The position numbers and the translations under genes are program-made. The notes beneath the pieces are model-generated. The model saw only the letters and a list, made by a program, of their open reading frames with translations, was not told the DNA's origin and did not search any database. From Ignavibacteria bacterium (GTDB lineage: Bacteria; Bacteroidota; Ignavibacteria; Ignavibacteriales; Ignavibacteriaceae), in contig JAUYAB010000063.1 of assembly GCA_030693705.1 (NCBI GenBank), positions 123,448-187,447 of the forward strand: a DNA stretch of 64,000 nt, read 5' to 3'. This document shows, one piece after another, positions 8,605-18,189 of the stretch (position 1 is its first letter; each line of letters starts with the position of its first letter).

Positions 8605-9327
8605 TTATTCGTTATCATCGCCGAGTTCTGAAGAGACAAGAATTCTACCGCAATATTCGCAGTAGTGTATTTTATCTTTCTTTCTTATCTCAATCTGTTT
8701 TTGCGAAGGAATAATTTTATGGCAGCCGGAACAAGCTGAACGGACAACCGTGGCAACCGCTAATCCTTTTTTAGCTTTGCGTATGCGCAGGTAAGCCGAG
8801 TAATCGCCTTTGCGAATTTGCGGTTCAATCTTTGCGCGTTCGGCTAAATATCTTGCTTCTTCTTTTTCGTTCGACTTGATGATCCGGTCTAAGTCTTCTT
8901 CTTTTTCTTTTAATTCTTTTTTCAGCTCATCTAATTGCGGAGTTATCTCATCAATTTCAAAGCTTAGTTTTTTGCTCAAGTCTGCCAGCGAATCATTTTC
9001 CGCATGATGTTTTTTGATAATGTCATCGGAGTGATCGATCTCTTTTGTAAGGGCATCGTACTCTTTGTTGTTCCGAACGGAATAAAGCTGTGCTTTAAAT
9101 TTTTTCTGATTATCGATCAGCCGGTCAATTTCTTCTTCGTTCTTTCCTCTTTTAACAATAGAAGCTTCCTGCTCATCCTCTTTTTCTTTTATCGTTCGCT
9201 CTAAATTATTTATTTGCGAAACGAGCGCTTGTACATTCAACGGCAGATCTCCGCGTAATTCTTCCAGATGATCAAGTTGGTTATCGATCTCCTGGAGTTG
9301 GTAAAGTAGTTTTAGTTTATTTTGCAA
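8605..9327 (-). CDS. C4 zinc-ribbon coiled-coil protein
   Basis: 240 residues. Residues 1-180 are a long antiparallel coiled coil rich in Glu and Lys, including the family signature VRNNKEYDAL. The C-terminal zinc ribbon has CSGC (C199, C202) and CEYC (C223, C226). This matches the conserved C4-type zinc-ribbon family (zf-RING_7/DUF164). Its biochemical role is not settled; nucleic-acid binding or a scaffold role is plausible. It lies 15 bp after the NIF3-like gene, as these two families often do, and a strong terminator follows it, so the pair forms a two-gene operon. Confidence 0.88.
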   Translation of the reverse strand: MQNKLKLLYQLQEIDNQLDHLEELRGDLPLNVQALVSQINNLERTIKEKEDEQEASIVKRGKNEEEIDRLIDNQKKFKAQLYSVRNNKEYDALTKEIDHSDDIIKKHHAENDSLADLSKKLSFEIDEITPQLDELKKELKEKEEDLDRIIKSNEKEEARYLAERAKIEPQIRKGDYSAYLRIRKAKKGLAVATVVRSACSGCHKIIPSQKQIEIRKKDKIHYCEYCGRILVSSELGDDNE

Positions 9328-9342
9328 CGTAGTATTCTCCTT

Positions 9343-10455
9343 TTAATTTATAAAAAATTTAATGGGATTCGTGGTTTTCCCGAACAAAAAAACTTTTGCG
9401 GTCTCTTTGTTCAAACGTAAAAACTGTTCTAATCGTAACTTTAATTCGGGTAAAATATGAATTTCAGTTTCATAATGCCCGGCATCAACTAATAAAATCT
9501 TTTTATGCGCATCGTGAAAAGCATGGTACTTAATATCAGCGGTAACAAAAGCATCGGCTTGTTTAACAACCGCTTCTTTAAGCAGATCGCTTCCCGAACC
9601 TCCGCAGACCGCAACGTTTGAGATCTTTTTCCCTTTTCCGTTGGAAAATCTTACGGCTGTCTTTAATTTTTTTGAAACATGCGCGAGAAATTCTTTTTCA
9701 CTCATCGGCTTGTACAGTTCTCCGATTGCTCCATAACCAAATTTCTTATTTTCATTTTTTAAGGGATAAATATCAAATGCCGGTTCTTCGTATGGATGAT
9801 TATTTTTTATAGCTGCAATCGCTTTGTTCAAATTCCAATCATCAACCAAAACTTCTAAGCGAATCTCTTCAACCGTTTCAAACGTGTTCTTCTTACCTAC
9901 CGAAGGATTTGATGCGTTGGAACCTTGAAAGGTTCCGTGTCCGATTCCTTTAAAACTGCATTTTTCATATTCGCCTATCTTTCCGGCTCCCGCTTCAAAT
10001 AAAGCCGAAGCTACTTTCTCAACTCCATTTACAGGAACAAATACAACAATCTTGGATTGATTTTCCTTCTGGTTAACCAAAAACCGGATGTTCGTCAATT
10101 CCAATTTTTTAGCAAGTGCAAAGCTTACACCGTCAGTTGTAAAATCTAAATTTGTGTGAAAGGAAAGAAGAGTAATGTTGTTTATTAGAAGAAGTTGGGT
10201 CAGTTGGGAAATTGGGTCTCGGTCTATATCAATTTTTTTGAGCGGAGAAAAAAGAAGCGGATGATGCGAAATAATGAGGTTACATTTCCTTTTCACCGCT
10301 TCGGAAATAACCTTTTGGGTCACCTCTAAGCAAAGAATGACATTTTCTAAGTTATCACTCAATGCCCCAACCTGCAAACCGACATTATCTTTTTGCCATG
10401 CGATCTGCGGCGGAGCCCATTCTTCAATAAATTTTAGTACCGGGTTAATATTCAT
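9343..10455 (-). CDS. NIF3/DUF34 family dinuclear-metal protein
   Basis: 370 residues, the long form with an inserted central domain (about 130-240) between the two halves of the metal-binding fold. Metal ligands are visible in SHHPLLF (H64, H65), SFHTNLD (H100, D104) and the C-terminal DAGHYETE. The start MNINPVLKFIEEWAP followed by DNVGLQVG is the standard NIF3 N-terminus, so the start is secure. Family members are often labelled GTP cyclohydrolase I type 2, but that activity is doubtful here. The ATG directly follows a hairpin and T-run (10456-10492), and no Shine-Dalgarno is visible. Confidence 0.92.
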   Translation of the reverse strand: MNINPVLKFIEEWAPPQIAWQKDNVGLQVGALSDNLENVILCLEVTQKVISEAVKRKCNLIISHHPLLFSPLKKIDIDRDPISQLTQLLLINNITLLSFHTNLDFTTDGVSFALAKKLELTNIRFLVNQKENQSKIVVFVPVNGVEKVASALFEAGAGKIGEYEKCSFKGIGHGTFQGSNASNPSVGKKNTFETVEEIRLEVLVDDWNLNKAIAAIKNNHPYEEPAFDIYPLKNENKKFGYGAIGELYKPMSEKEFLAHVSKKLKTAVRFSNGKGKKISNVAVCGGSGSDLLKEAVVKQADAFVTADIKYHAFHDAHKKILLVDAGHYETEIHILPELKLRLEQFLRLNKETAKVFLFGKTTNPIKFFIN

Positions 10456-10492
10456 ATAAAAAAAAAGTGCACTTTTGCGGAAAGTGCACTTA
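10456..10492 (-). terminator. intrinsic terminator or attenuator between ispG and NIF3 gene
   Basis: On the minus strand, two copies of the palindromic word AAGTGCACTT (10465-10474 and 10483-10492) can pair across a short loop, followed by about ten T. It is a strong intrinsic terminator for ispG. It ends within a few bases of the NIF3 start codon at 10455, so any transcript that reaches NIF3 from upstream must pass this hairpin. Confidence 0.85.
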
Positions 10493-10610
10493 TTGGTTGC
10501 AATGCTTATAAAGAGTTCTAATTTTTGACTTAAATATACGTGTCTTCAAAAACCTAATTTTCATTTTTTTCAATACCAATTTAAAAGATTTGATGAAAAT
10601 TACCAACTAT

Positions 10611-12572
10611 TTAAACTAAAAAGTTTTCCCCCATTTTTTCTACCCAATTTCCATCCTCACGGATAAGCTCCACTAATTCATTAACAGCGTTTTCGGAAAG
10701 AACGTTCCTTCGCACAATTTCTTTCCCGCGGTAGAGGGTAATTTTTCCCGGACCGGAACCGACATAACCGTAATCTGCATCTGCCATTTCTCCCGGACCA
10801 TTTACAATACAGCCCATTATCGCGATCTTCACTCCCTTTAAATGTTCCGTCCGTTTTCTGATCTTGTCGGTTGTTTCAAGAAGATCGAAAAGAGTTCTGC
10901 CGCATGAGGGGCAAGCGATATATTCGGTTTTGGAAGTCCGCACGCGGGAAGCCTGCAAAATTCCGAATAAAATTCTGTTACATTCTTTCGCGGAAATTTC
11001 AGACGAAGATACTTCAGCCCAAACTCCATCTCCCAATCCATCGATCAGTAGAGCGCCAAAATCCGTTGCCGCGTGAAGCATAAACTGTTCGCTTGTAATG
11101 TTCTTATAGACTCTTTTTGTAATTACCGGATTTTTAATTTGATGTTTTATTAATTCAAAGAAGAAGCGGCGCTGTTCTGCCATTCCGTGAAGGTTTTCCG
11201 TTTCAACAATTAGAATAAGTGAAGGATCGTTCTTTATTTCTTCCAAAGATTCGTTTGTTAATTCGTTTAGCTTCATCGAAACGAAGTTGAAAATTCCCGC
11301 CAAATCTTTTTCTTTCTTGTAAGAAGAATAATTTGTAAAAAATGGATAAGAAGAAGTTTTTTCTTTGCTGATCAGCCAGGTTTCAAAATTATAAACCGAA
11401 CGCAAACTGTTTGGAGGAGAAAACGGAAGAGGATTATCACCAAGAAAAATAAGGTCGGAAGCCATATCCGTCATATTCCATTTATCGGTTGCTAAATCAT
11501 AAAAATAGCCGATGGAATTCAAATCATTTTCTTTTTCGATCTTCGCAAAACTTAAATCCACAACTACTCGCGGCACATTGTTCCCGCCAATGCCGATCAA
11601 TTCAAGTGATTCTCTTCGGTGGTACCTAAAAGGATCAAAAGGAATTTCATCAATTTCTTTAATCGGCTGGTGATTTTCTCTTCCTTTGTAACGATTCGCC
11701 AAAGCAATCGCAACGGGAGCTTCAAATTCCGGAGCCTCAGTTAATGAAACTCTTATCGTATCGCCGATTCCGTCTTCGAGCAAAGTTCCAATTCCCACCG
11801 CAGATTTAATTCTTCCATCTTCCCCGTCTCCCGCTTCCGTTACTCCAAGATGCAGCGGATAGTTCATTCCTTCCGCTTCCATTTTATTAATCAACAAACG
11901 ATAGGCTTCAACCATAATTTGTGTGTTGCTTGCTTTCATCGAAAGGACGATGCTGTGATAATTATTTTCTTCGCAGATGCGCAAAAACTCAAGCGCTGAT
12001 TCCACCATGCCGAGCGGAGTATCGCCGTAACGGCTTAATATTCTATCTGAAAGCGAGCCGTGGTTTGTTCCGATGCGCATCGCGGTTCCGTATTCTTTGC
12101 AGATTTTTACAAGCGGAGTAAACCGGTTGTGCAATCTTTCTATCTCTTCGTCATATTCTTTTTGTGTGTATTCGATCGTTTCAAATTTTTTCTTATCAAC
12201 ATAATTACCGGGATTAACGCGAACCTTCTCCACAATTCTTGCGGCAAGTTCTGCAGCGTTTGGTGTAAAGTGAATATCAGCAATCAGCGGAACATTGTAT
12301 CCGCGAAGTTTTAATTCTTTTTTTATTTCTAAAAGATTTTGCGCTTCCTTCAAACTCGGCGCAGTGATGCGAACGTACTCGCACCCGGCATTTACCATGC
12401 GGATCGTCTGCTCTACTGTGGCGATCGTATCCATTGTGTCGGTGGTTGTCATCGATTGAATGCGGATCGGATTATTTCCACCAAGGGGAATATCTCCGAT
12501 AAAAACTTCTTTCGTTTTATAGCGGGAATAGCTTGTTAAACTGTTACAATATTTTTTTTGCGATGATATCAT
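10611..12572 (-). CDS. ispG: 4-hydroxy-3-methylbut-2-enyl diphosphate synthase, long form
   Basis: Also called GcpE, this is a [4Fe-4S] enzyme of the MEP isoprenoid pathway that reduces MEcPP to HMBPP. The 653-655 residue length, with a large insert between the TIM barrel (about 20-310) and the iron-sulfur domain, is the Bacteroidota/Chlorobi/plant-type form; E. coli IspG has about 370. Cluster ligands are CPSC (C556, C559) and GCIVNGPGE (C590), with barrel motifs IRIQSMTTTDT and IADIHF (numbered from a GTG at 12578). ATG at 12572 is taken as the start. Its upstream region is dispersed repeat copy B, so its promoter lies in or beyond that repeat. Confidence 0.95.
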   Translation of the reverse strand: MISSQKKYCNSLTSYSRYKTKEVFIGDIPLGGNNPIRIQSMTTTDTMDTIATVEQTIRMVNAGCEYVRITAPSLKEAQNLLEIKKELKLRGYNVPLIADIHFTPNAAELAARIVEKVRVNPGNYVDKKKFETIEYTQKEYDEEIERLHNRFTPLVKICKEYGTAMRIGTNHGSLSDRILSRYGDTPLGMVESALEFLRICEENNYHSIVLSMKASNTQIMVEAYRLLINKMEAEGMNYPLHLGVTEAGDGEDGRIKSAVGIGTLLEDGIGDTIRVSLTEAPEFEAPVAIALANRYKGRENHQPIKEIDEIPFDPFRYHRRESLELIGIGGNNVPRVVVDLSFAKIEKENDLNSIGYFYDLATDKWNMTDMASDLIFLGDNPLPFSPPNSLRSVYNFETWLISKEKTSSYPFFTNYSSYKKEKDLAGIFNFVSMKLNELTNESLEEIKNDPSLILIVETENLHGMAEQRRFFFELIKHQIKNPVITKRVYKNITSEQFMLHAATDFGALLIDGLGDGVWAEVSSSEISAKECNRILFGILQASRVRTSKTEYIACPSCGRTLFDLLETTDKIRKRTEHLKGVKIAIMGCIVNGPGEMADADYGYVGSGPGKITLYRGKEIVRRNVLSENAVNELVELIREDGNWVEKMGENFLV

Positions 12573-12582
12573 AGTCACTTAG

Positions 12583-12789
12583 ATAGTTAGTAAAAATATT
12601 CTGCGCTGGATGGCGAGAATAGTTATCGAAAATTTCTCGCAACGTTCGCAAAGAAAGCGCAACGTCCGCAAAGGGAAAATTCGTCGCGAGCGTGGCGGTT
12701 CGTGGCGAGCTTAGCGAGAAAAAAGATGAAACAAATACTTCATTCAAAAACAATGTGGTTCTGGCTTCGCCAGGTTATGAATTAGGAAT
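12583..12789 (+). repeat. dispersed repeat family, copy B
   Basis: About 207 bp from ATAGTTAGTAAAAATATTC to CAGGTTATGAATTAGGAAT. It is nearly identical to copy C at 41096-41308 (which is inverted), including the core TTTCTCGCAACGTTCGC and the right arm with GATGAAACAAATACTTCATT and TGGTTCTGGC. Similarity over the whole length with sharp edges suggests a mobile or recently mobile non-coding element. It fills the gap between ispG and the DJ-1-like gene, overlaps the last codons of the latter, and starts about 10 bp before the ispG ATG. Confidence 0.85.
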
Positions 12790-13321
12790 ATAATTTTGTT
12801 AAAATTGCTTCGGCAAATTCTTCACTGGAAGCTGCATCTTTTCCGGTGATAATATTTTTTCTAACAACGACATTTACATCTTTGTAAACAGCGCCATTTT
12901 TAAGAAGTTCCGGTTTATCGTCAGGATAACAAGTTGCTTCAACATTTTGGAGAATTCCTGCATAAGCTAAAATTACCGGTGCGGAACAAATTGCCGCGGT
13001 GATTTTTTTCTTTTGATGAAACTTAAGGGCAATTTTATGAAGCATCTGGTCGTTCCAATACTCTTTAACACCGCTTCCGCCGATGAAGACAATTTCGCTA
13101 AAATTGTTTTCATTCACATTAAAAAATGAGATATCGTGTTTAATTTTTAAGCCTTGCTTCCCTTCGCAAAAAGAACCGGCGTCCGAAGCGATGAAAATCT
13201 TACATTCATTCTTTTCAAGGATGCGTTTGGTTGTAAGAAATTCTACTTCGTTAAAATCTTTTTTCGGAAGAATGAAAAGAATGCTTTTTGCTATCACGGT
13301 TTTGGTGTCTGTAATTGTCAT
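12782..13321 (-). CDS. DJ-1/PfpI family protein
   Basis: About 180 residues of the class I glutamine-amidotransferase-like fold. The reactive Cys is in the nucleophile elbow AAICSAPVILAYAG (C117 counting from a TTG at 13336), with a Glu near residue 30-32 and GGSGV before it. Family members act as proteases, glyoxalases/deglycases or oxidative-stress chaperones; which one applies is unclear, and no His directly follows the Cys as in classical PfpI proteases (here it is Ser). The ATG at 13321 is preferred to the TTG. Its last codons run into repeat copy B, so the C-terminus may have been altered by the insertion. Confidence 0.85.
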   Translation of the reverse strand: MTITDTKTVIAKSILFILPKKDFNEVEFLTTKRILEKNECKIFIASDAGSFCEGKQGLKIKHDISFFNVNENNFSEIVFIGGSGVKEYWNDQMLHKIALKFHQKKKITAAICSAPVILAYAGILQNVEATCYPDDKPELLKNGAVYKDVNVVVRKNIITGKDAASSEEFAEAILTKLYS

Positions 13322-13449
13322 AAAATTTGTAAGCAATATAACCCAATCCCGTGAAGTTTGAAAAATGGAATAATCGGTTAGCGTTAGGAAATTTTGAGAA
13401 ACTTTCTTAGAATTGCTGCCACTTTTATAAATAGAAAGTTGAGGTAACC

Positions 13450-14100
13450 GTGAGATTATTTGTTTTGCTTGTTATGATATCTTTTTTTCTCCTTCCCGGG
13501 AAAGTTTTTTCTCAATCTTTTGATGAAGAAGAAAATTTGGAAAGATATGAGTTTAGCTTTGGACTTGGCACCGGAACTGCCTTTGAGACCGATATTTTCA
13601 AGACCGATGCAGCAAAAGTTAAAGCCTCTCCCGAACCACTCATCAATCTTTCAATGCACTACACAATGGATGAAAATCTTTCTTTCGGATTTCTTCTTGA
13701 AGGTTATGCACAAACCATTAACAACATTCCGGTAATTATCAAAGGTGAAACAAAACTTGAAAAATTTGATTTAGCCTGCGACAATATTGGGCTTGATGTC
13801 CGCTGGACTTTTTCAAGAAGCAAGTTTGAACCTTACGGTTTCATAGCTATAAATTTAGTTACCGGTTCTTTACAGAATGACGATTTAGGAAATTTAACCA
13901 TGACCGGCATGAGTTTCGGTGGAGGATTGGGAGCAAAACTTAACTTCAGCAAACATTGGGCTGCCTCCGTTGAAGCGGTCGGATTTTTCGGCACAGCTAA
14001 ATGGAAACAAAAAATTTTTACAAATTCCTCCGGTACAAGTTTTAATCCCGGGCATGCCGGCGCAACTATAGGAGTTGTTTACCGCTGGGGAGGCATGTAA
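13450..14100 (+). CDS. outer-membrane beta-barrel protein
   Basis: 216 residues. A signal peptide (MRLFVLLVMISFFLLPGKVFSQS) is followed by alternating hydrophobic/polar beta strands with Gly and aromatic residues, such as YEFSFGLGTG and the closing ATIGVVYRWGGM, as in OmpA/OmpW-like 8-stranded barrels. It is probably an outer-membrane protein of unknown function. The start is GTG at 13450, with a GAGG ribosome site 6-7 bases upstream; no better start is available before the signal peptide. A hairpin follows 20 bp after the stop, so it is probably a single-gene unit. Confidence 0.82.
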   Translation: MRLFVLLVMISFFLLPGKVFSQSFDEEENLERYEFSFGLGTGTAFETDIFKTDAAKVKASPEPLINLSMHYTMDENLSFGFLLEGYAQTINNIPVIIKGETKLEKFDLACDNIGLDVRWTFSRSKFEPYGFIAINLVTGSLQNDDLGNLTMTGMSFGGGLGAKLNFSKHWAASVEAVGFFGTAKWKQKIFTNSSGTSFNPGHAGATIGVVYRWGGM

Positions 14101-14119
14101 TTTCCCTCTTTTTTTACAT

Positions 14120-14144
14120 CACCGGAATTTTTATAATTCCGGTG
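14120..14144 (+). terminator. hairpin after beta-barrel gene
   Basis: CACCGGAATT (14120-14129) and AATTCCGGTG (14135-14144) form a 10-bp perfect stem with a 5-base loop, 20 bases after the stop of the beta-barrel gene. The T-run after the stem is weak on the plus strand, so its strength as a terminator is uncertain. Confidence 0.65.
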
Positions 14145-14186
14145 TCTGATTAATCTTCCACATCCTGAAATTTTTTATATTTGCTT

Positions 14187-16046
14187 ATGAGAATTTCAGA
14201 AACGCAAATAGAACAAATTAGAACTTCCGCGGATATTGTTGATGTAATTTCAAACAGCGTGCAGTTGCGCAAGCGTGGGAATAATTATATCGGTCTCTGC
14301 CCCTTCCACAGCGAGAAAACTCCTTCTTTTACAGTAAGTCAGGATAAACAGATTTTCCATTGTTTCGGATGCCACGCCGGGGGCAATGTTTTTAAATTTT
14401 TAATGGAGTATAAAAAAATATCGTTTGTTGAGTCGGTGCAGGAGATTGCCGCAGACCTTGGAATAACAATCGAATATGAGAACCAGCGAAGCGAAGCAGA
14501 ACAGAGCGAAACAGAAATACTTTTTGACATCAACACTTCCGTGGCAAAGTTTTTCAGCGACAATCTTTTAAAAGAAGAAGAAGGAAACATCGCCCGAAAA
14601 TATTTTGAAGACAGGAAAATAAAGCCGCAAACACTTCGCGCTTTTGGTCTCGGTTACTGCCCCGATCATTGGGATTCGACTGTAAACTTTTTAAACAAGA
14701 ATAATATCGCTCTTGAAAAAGCTTTGGAACTTGGAGTAATCGGCAAATCAGAAAAAGGAAAGTTGTACGATAAGTTTTCCGGGAGAATGATCTTCCCGAT
14801 CTTTTCGCCAAACGGAAGAGTGATCGGATTTGGAGGAAGAATTTTTGATTCGCGTGAAGGAGCCGCAAAATATTTAAACTCACCGGAATCAAAAGTTTAT
14901 CACAAAGGAAGAACGCTCTACGGACTTTCGCACGGGAAAGATGAGATCCGCCGCCAGGATTTAGCAATTGTGGTTGAAGGATATATGGATTTAATTTCTC
15001 TTCATCAGCACGGAATTAAAAATGTTGTTGCGGTTTCCGGCACAGCGTTTACCGATGAACAGGTTCAACTCCTTTCACGCTACACAAAAAATACCGTTCT
15101 TTTGTTTGATGCCGACACCGCCGGAGTTAAAGCCTCAATGCGGAGTATCGAAATTCTTTTAAAGCAAAACATGAACATTAAAATTGCTACGCTGCCACGC
15201 GGTGAAGACCCGGATTCTTATGTACAGAAAAACGGAAGCGATGCCTTCCTTGATATTATTGCACGGGCGGTAAATTTTTTAGAATATCGTACTGCAATAT
15301 TTGAAGAGCAAGGATATTTTAACGACGCGGCAAAATCCGCGGAGGCAATCCGCGAACTTGTAAAACCGGTTGCTTTGCTGAATGATGAGTTGAAGCGAAG
15401 TTTTCTCTTAAAATCAATTGCAGAAAAATTCGGTTTACGTGAAAAACTCCTTGAAGCCGAACTTGAAAAAGCAATTGCCGGAACAAATAAATTTGCGGTG
15501 CAGGAGCAAAATCAGAAAGAGAAAATCCAGCAGAAAGAGATTGCCGAAGCGGTTGAAGCAAAAATGCTTCCTGCAGAATTTAGAAATGAGCAGGAAATAA
15601 TAATTCTGTTGTTCGAAGGACACGAACAAATCACCCGCTATCTGCTTGACCACGTTAATCCGGATGAATTTCAAATTCCTTATCACAAAACACTTGCACA
15701 GTTAGTTTACGATGCCCTAATAAATGATGAACCGCTGGAGATAAGCAGATTGCTCGAAAAGATAAAAGATGAAAAACTCCAGGAATATCTTCTTGAAATT
15801 ACATTTGAGAAATATCTCATCAGCGACCTTTGGGATCAGCGAAAACCGGAGAACAAAGAAAAGCGGTTCCTTAAATACGCGAGCGATTTGATAAAATCAT
15901 TTAAGCTTTATCATCTCGAAAAAGAAATTGCTGAAAATCATTCTCTTTTAGAAAAAGCTGAAGATGAGGAAGCAGCGTTGGAGTTGATGAAAAAAGGAAA
16001 TCTGTTACACTCGAAGAAAAAGGAAATTGAGAAGGGAAATTATTAA
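14187..16046 (+). CDS. dnaG: DNA primase DnaG
   Basis: 619 residues from the ATG at 14187. It makes RNA primers at the replication fork. The CHC2 zinc finger is C38, H41, C59, C62. The TOPRIM core has EGYMD (264-268) and the metal-binding DAD (308-310) followed by GVKASMR. The C-terminal part (about 460-619) resembles the helicase (DnaB)-binding domain. A TTG two codons upstream (14181) is in frame but less likely. The gene stands alone, converging with gap. Confidence 0.96.
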   Translation: MRISETQIEQIRTSADIVDVISNSVQLRKRGNNYIGLCPFHSEKTPSFTVSQDKQIFHCFGCHAGGNVFKFLMEYKKISFVESVQEIAADLGITIEYENQRSEAEQSETEILFDINTSVAKFFSDNLLKEEEGNIARKYFEDRKIKPQTLRAFGLGYCPDHWDSTVNFLNKNNIALEKALELGVIGKSEKGKLYDKFSGRMIFPIFSPNGRVIGFGGRIFDSREGAAKYLNSPESKVYHKGRTLYGLSHGKDEIRRQDLAIVVEGYMDLISLHQHGIKNVVAVSGTAFTDEQVQLLSRYTKNTVLLFDADTAGVKASMRSIEILLKQNMNIKIATLPRGEDPDSYVQKNGSDAFLDIIARAVNFLEYRTAIFEEQGYFNDAAKSAEAIRELVKPVALLNDELKRSFLLKSIAEKFGLREKLLEAELEKAIAGTNKFAVQEQNQKEKIQQKEIAEAVEAKMLPAEFRNEQEIIILLFEGHEQITRYLLDHVNPDEFQIPYHKTLAQLVYDALINDEPLEISRLLEKIKDEKLQEYLLEITFEKYLISDLWDQRKPENKEKRFLKYASDLIKSFKLYHLEKEIAENHSLLEKAEDEEAALELMKKGNLLHSKKKEIEKGNY

Positions 16047-16275
16047 GAATTAACATCTCAAATTCTACATTTTGGGAAGATAATATTATTCTTGAATTGA
16101 ATATCGAATATTGAACAAGGAATTATGAATGATGATGTTTTTTCCCCTTCCAAAATCGTAATTCCTTGTTCGTTATTCATTATTCTTTGTTCAACAATAC
16201 AATTTAGGATGGGAAAAGAAGTAAGTCTCTTCTTCCCTCCTCTTAAAAAAGAGGAGGGAGAAAAGGATAACAAAT
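16047..16275. repeat. intergenic inverted repeats between convergent dnaG and gap
   Basis: Two inverted repeats occur here. GAACAAGGAATTA (16113-16125) pairs with TAATTCCTTGTTC (16159-16171). TCCCTCCTCTT (16234-16244) pairs with AAGAGGAGGGA (16249-16259) over a 4-base loop. The second is a stable hairpin in the right place to end transcription from both sides, but neither strand has a clean T-run after it. The ATTGAATATCGAATATTGAACA-type wording around 16094-16116 looks like a common interspersed motif. Confidence 0.6.
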
Positions 16276-17349
<1,074 letters not shown>

Positions 17350-17497
17350 TCAAATATTAAATAAGTTACATGGTAAATTTAGCTAAGATTGAAAATAATA
17401 TCAATTAAATGAGAAGATTATTTCTCAAGTTTGTATTGATTTTCGTTTAGGTTGAAAGTATATTCAAGGTAGAAAATTCAAAATAATAGGAAAAGAT

Positions 17498-18178
17498 ATG
17501 GCAAAAGATGATTTTCTTAAATACGTCCCCATTTTTGCAGATTTGGATCAATTAACCTTAGACAAAATTGCCGAACTTGGAAACTTTCGAAAGTTTGAAA
17601 AAGAATCGGTCATCCTGCTTGAGAATGAGACCGGTTCAGCTCTCTTTGTAATTGTTACCGGAAAAGTAAAAGTCTCGCGTACAAGTGATGACGGGCGGGA
17701 AGTAATTCTTACTATTCTAAGCGATTCTGATTTTTTTGGCGAAATGGCAATCCTCGACGGACAAAACCGATCTGCCAATGTTACTGCCATAGATGATACT
17801 GAATTGTTCTTAATTCAAAGAAGCGATTTTCTTGATTTGCTTTACAACCATCCCGAAGTTTCTATCTCATTACTTCAAGAGCTTACGAAGCGCCTACGAA
17901 ACGCCGACATGAAGATTAAATCACTTTCTTTAAAAGATGCCGAAGGTAAAGTAGCAACGGTTATTTTGCAGTTGGCTGATGATATTGGAAAAATTAAACA
18001 TGGAGTTGTTGAAATTGATAAACTCCCCTTCCAGCATGATTTAGCCAACATGGCAGGAACTTCGAGAGAAACAATTTCCCGCACGCTTCACACCTTTGCG
18101 AAAAAGGGACTTATTGAGCTTGAAGGAACAAAACTTCGGATAATTAACTACGAAAAATTTAAAGAAATGTTCGACTAA
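17498..18178 (+). CDS. Crp/Fnr family transcription regulator
   Basis: 226 residues. The cyclic-nucleotide-binding fold spans about 8-125 and contains FGEMAILDGQNRSANV (80-95), close to the cAMP-binding consensus with its Glu and Arg. A dimer helix follows, then a winged helix-turn-helix with DLANMAGTSRETISRTL at about 181-197. There is no N-terminal Cys cluster, so it is not an FNR-type oxygen sensor. A nucleotide or other small ligand is likely. An AGGAAAAGAT ribosome site precedes the ATG. It is the first gene of a probable plus-strand unit and divergent from gap. Confidence 0.93.
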   Translation: MAKDDFLKYVPIFADLDQLTLDKIAELGNFRKFEKESVILLENETGSALFVIVTGKVKVSRTSDDGREVILTILSDSDFFGEMAILDGQNRSANVTAIDDTELFLIQRSDFLDLLYNHPEVSISLLQELTKRLRNADMKIKSLSLKDAEGKVATVILQLADDIGKIKHGVVEIDKLPFQHDLANMAGTSRETISRTLHTFAKKGLIELEGTKLRIINYEKFKEMFD

Positions 18179-18189
18179 GAATTGATAAA

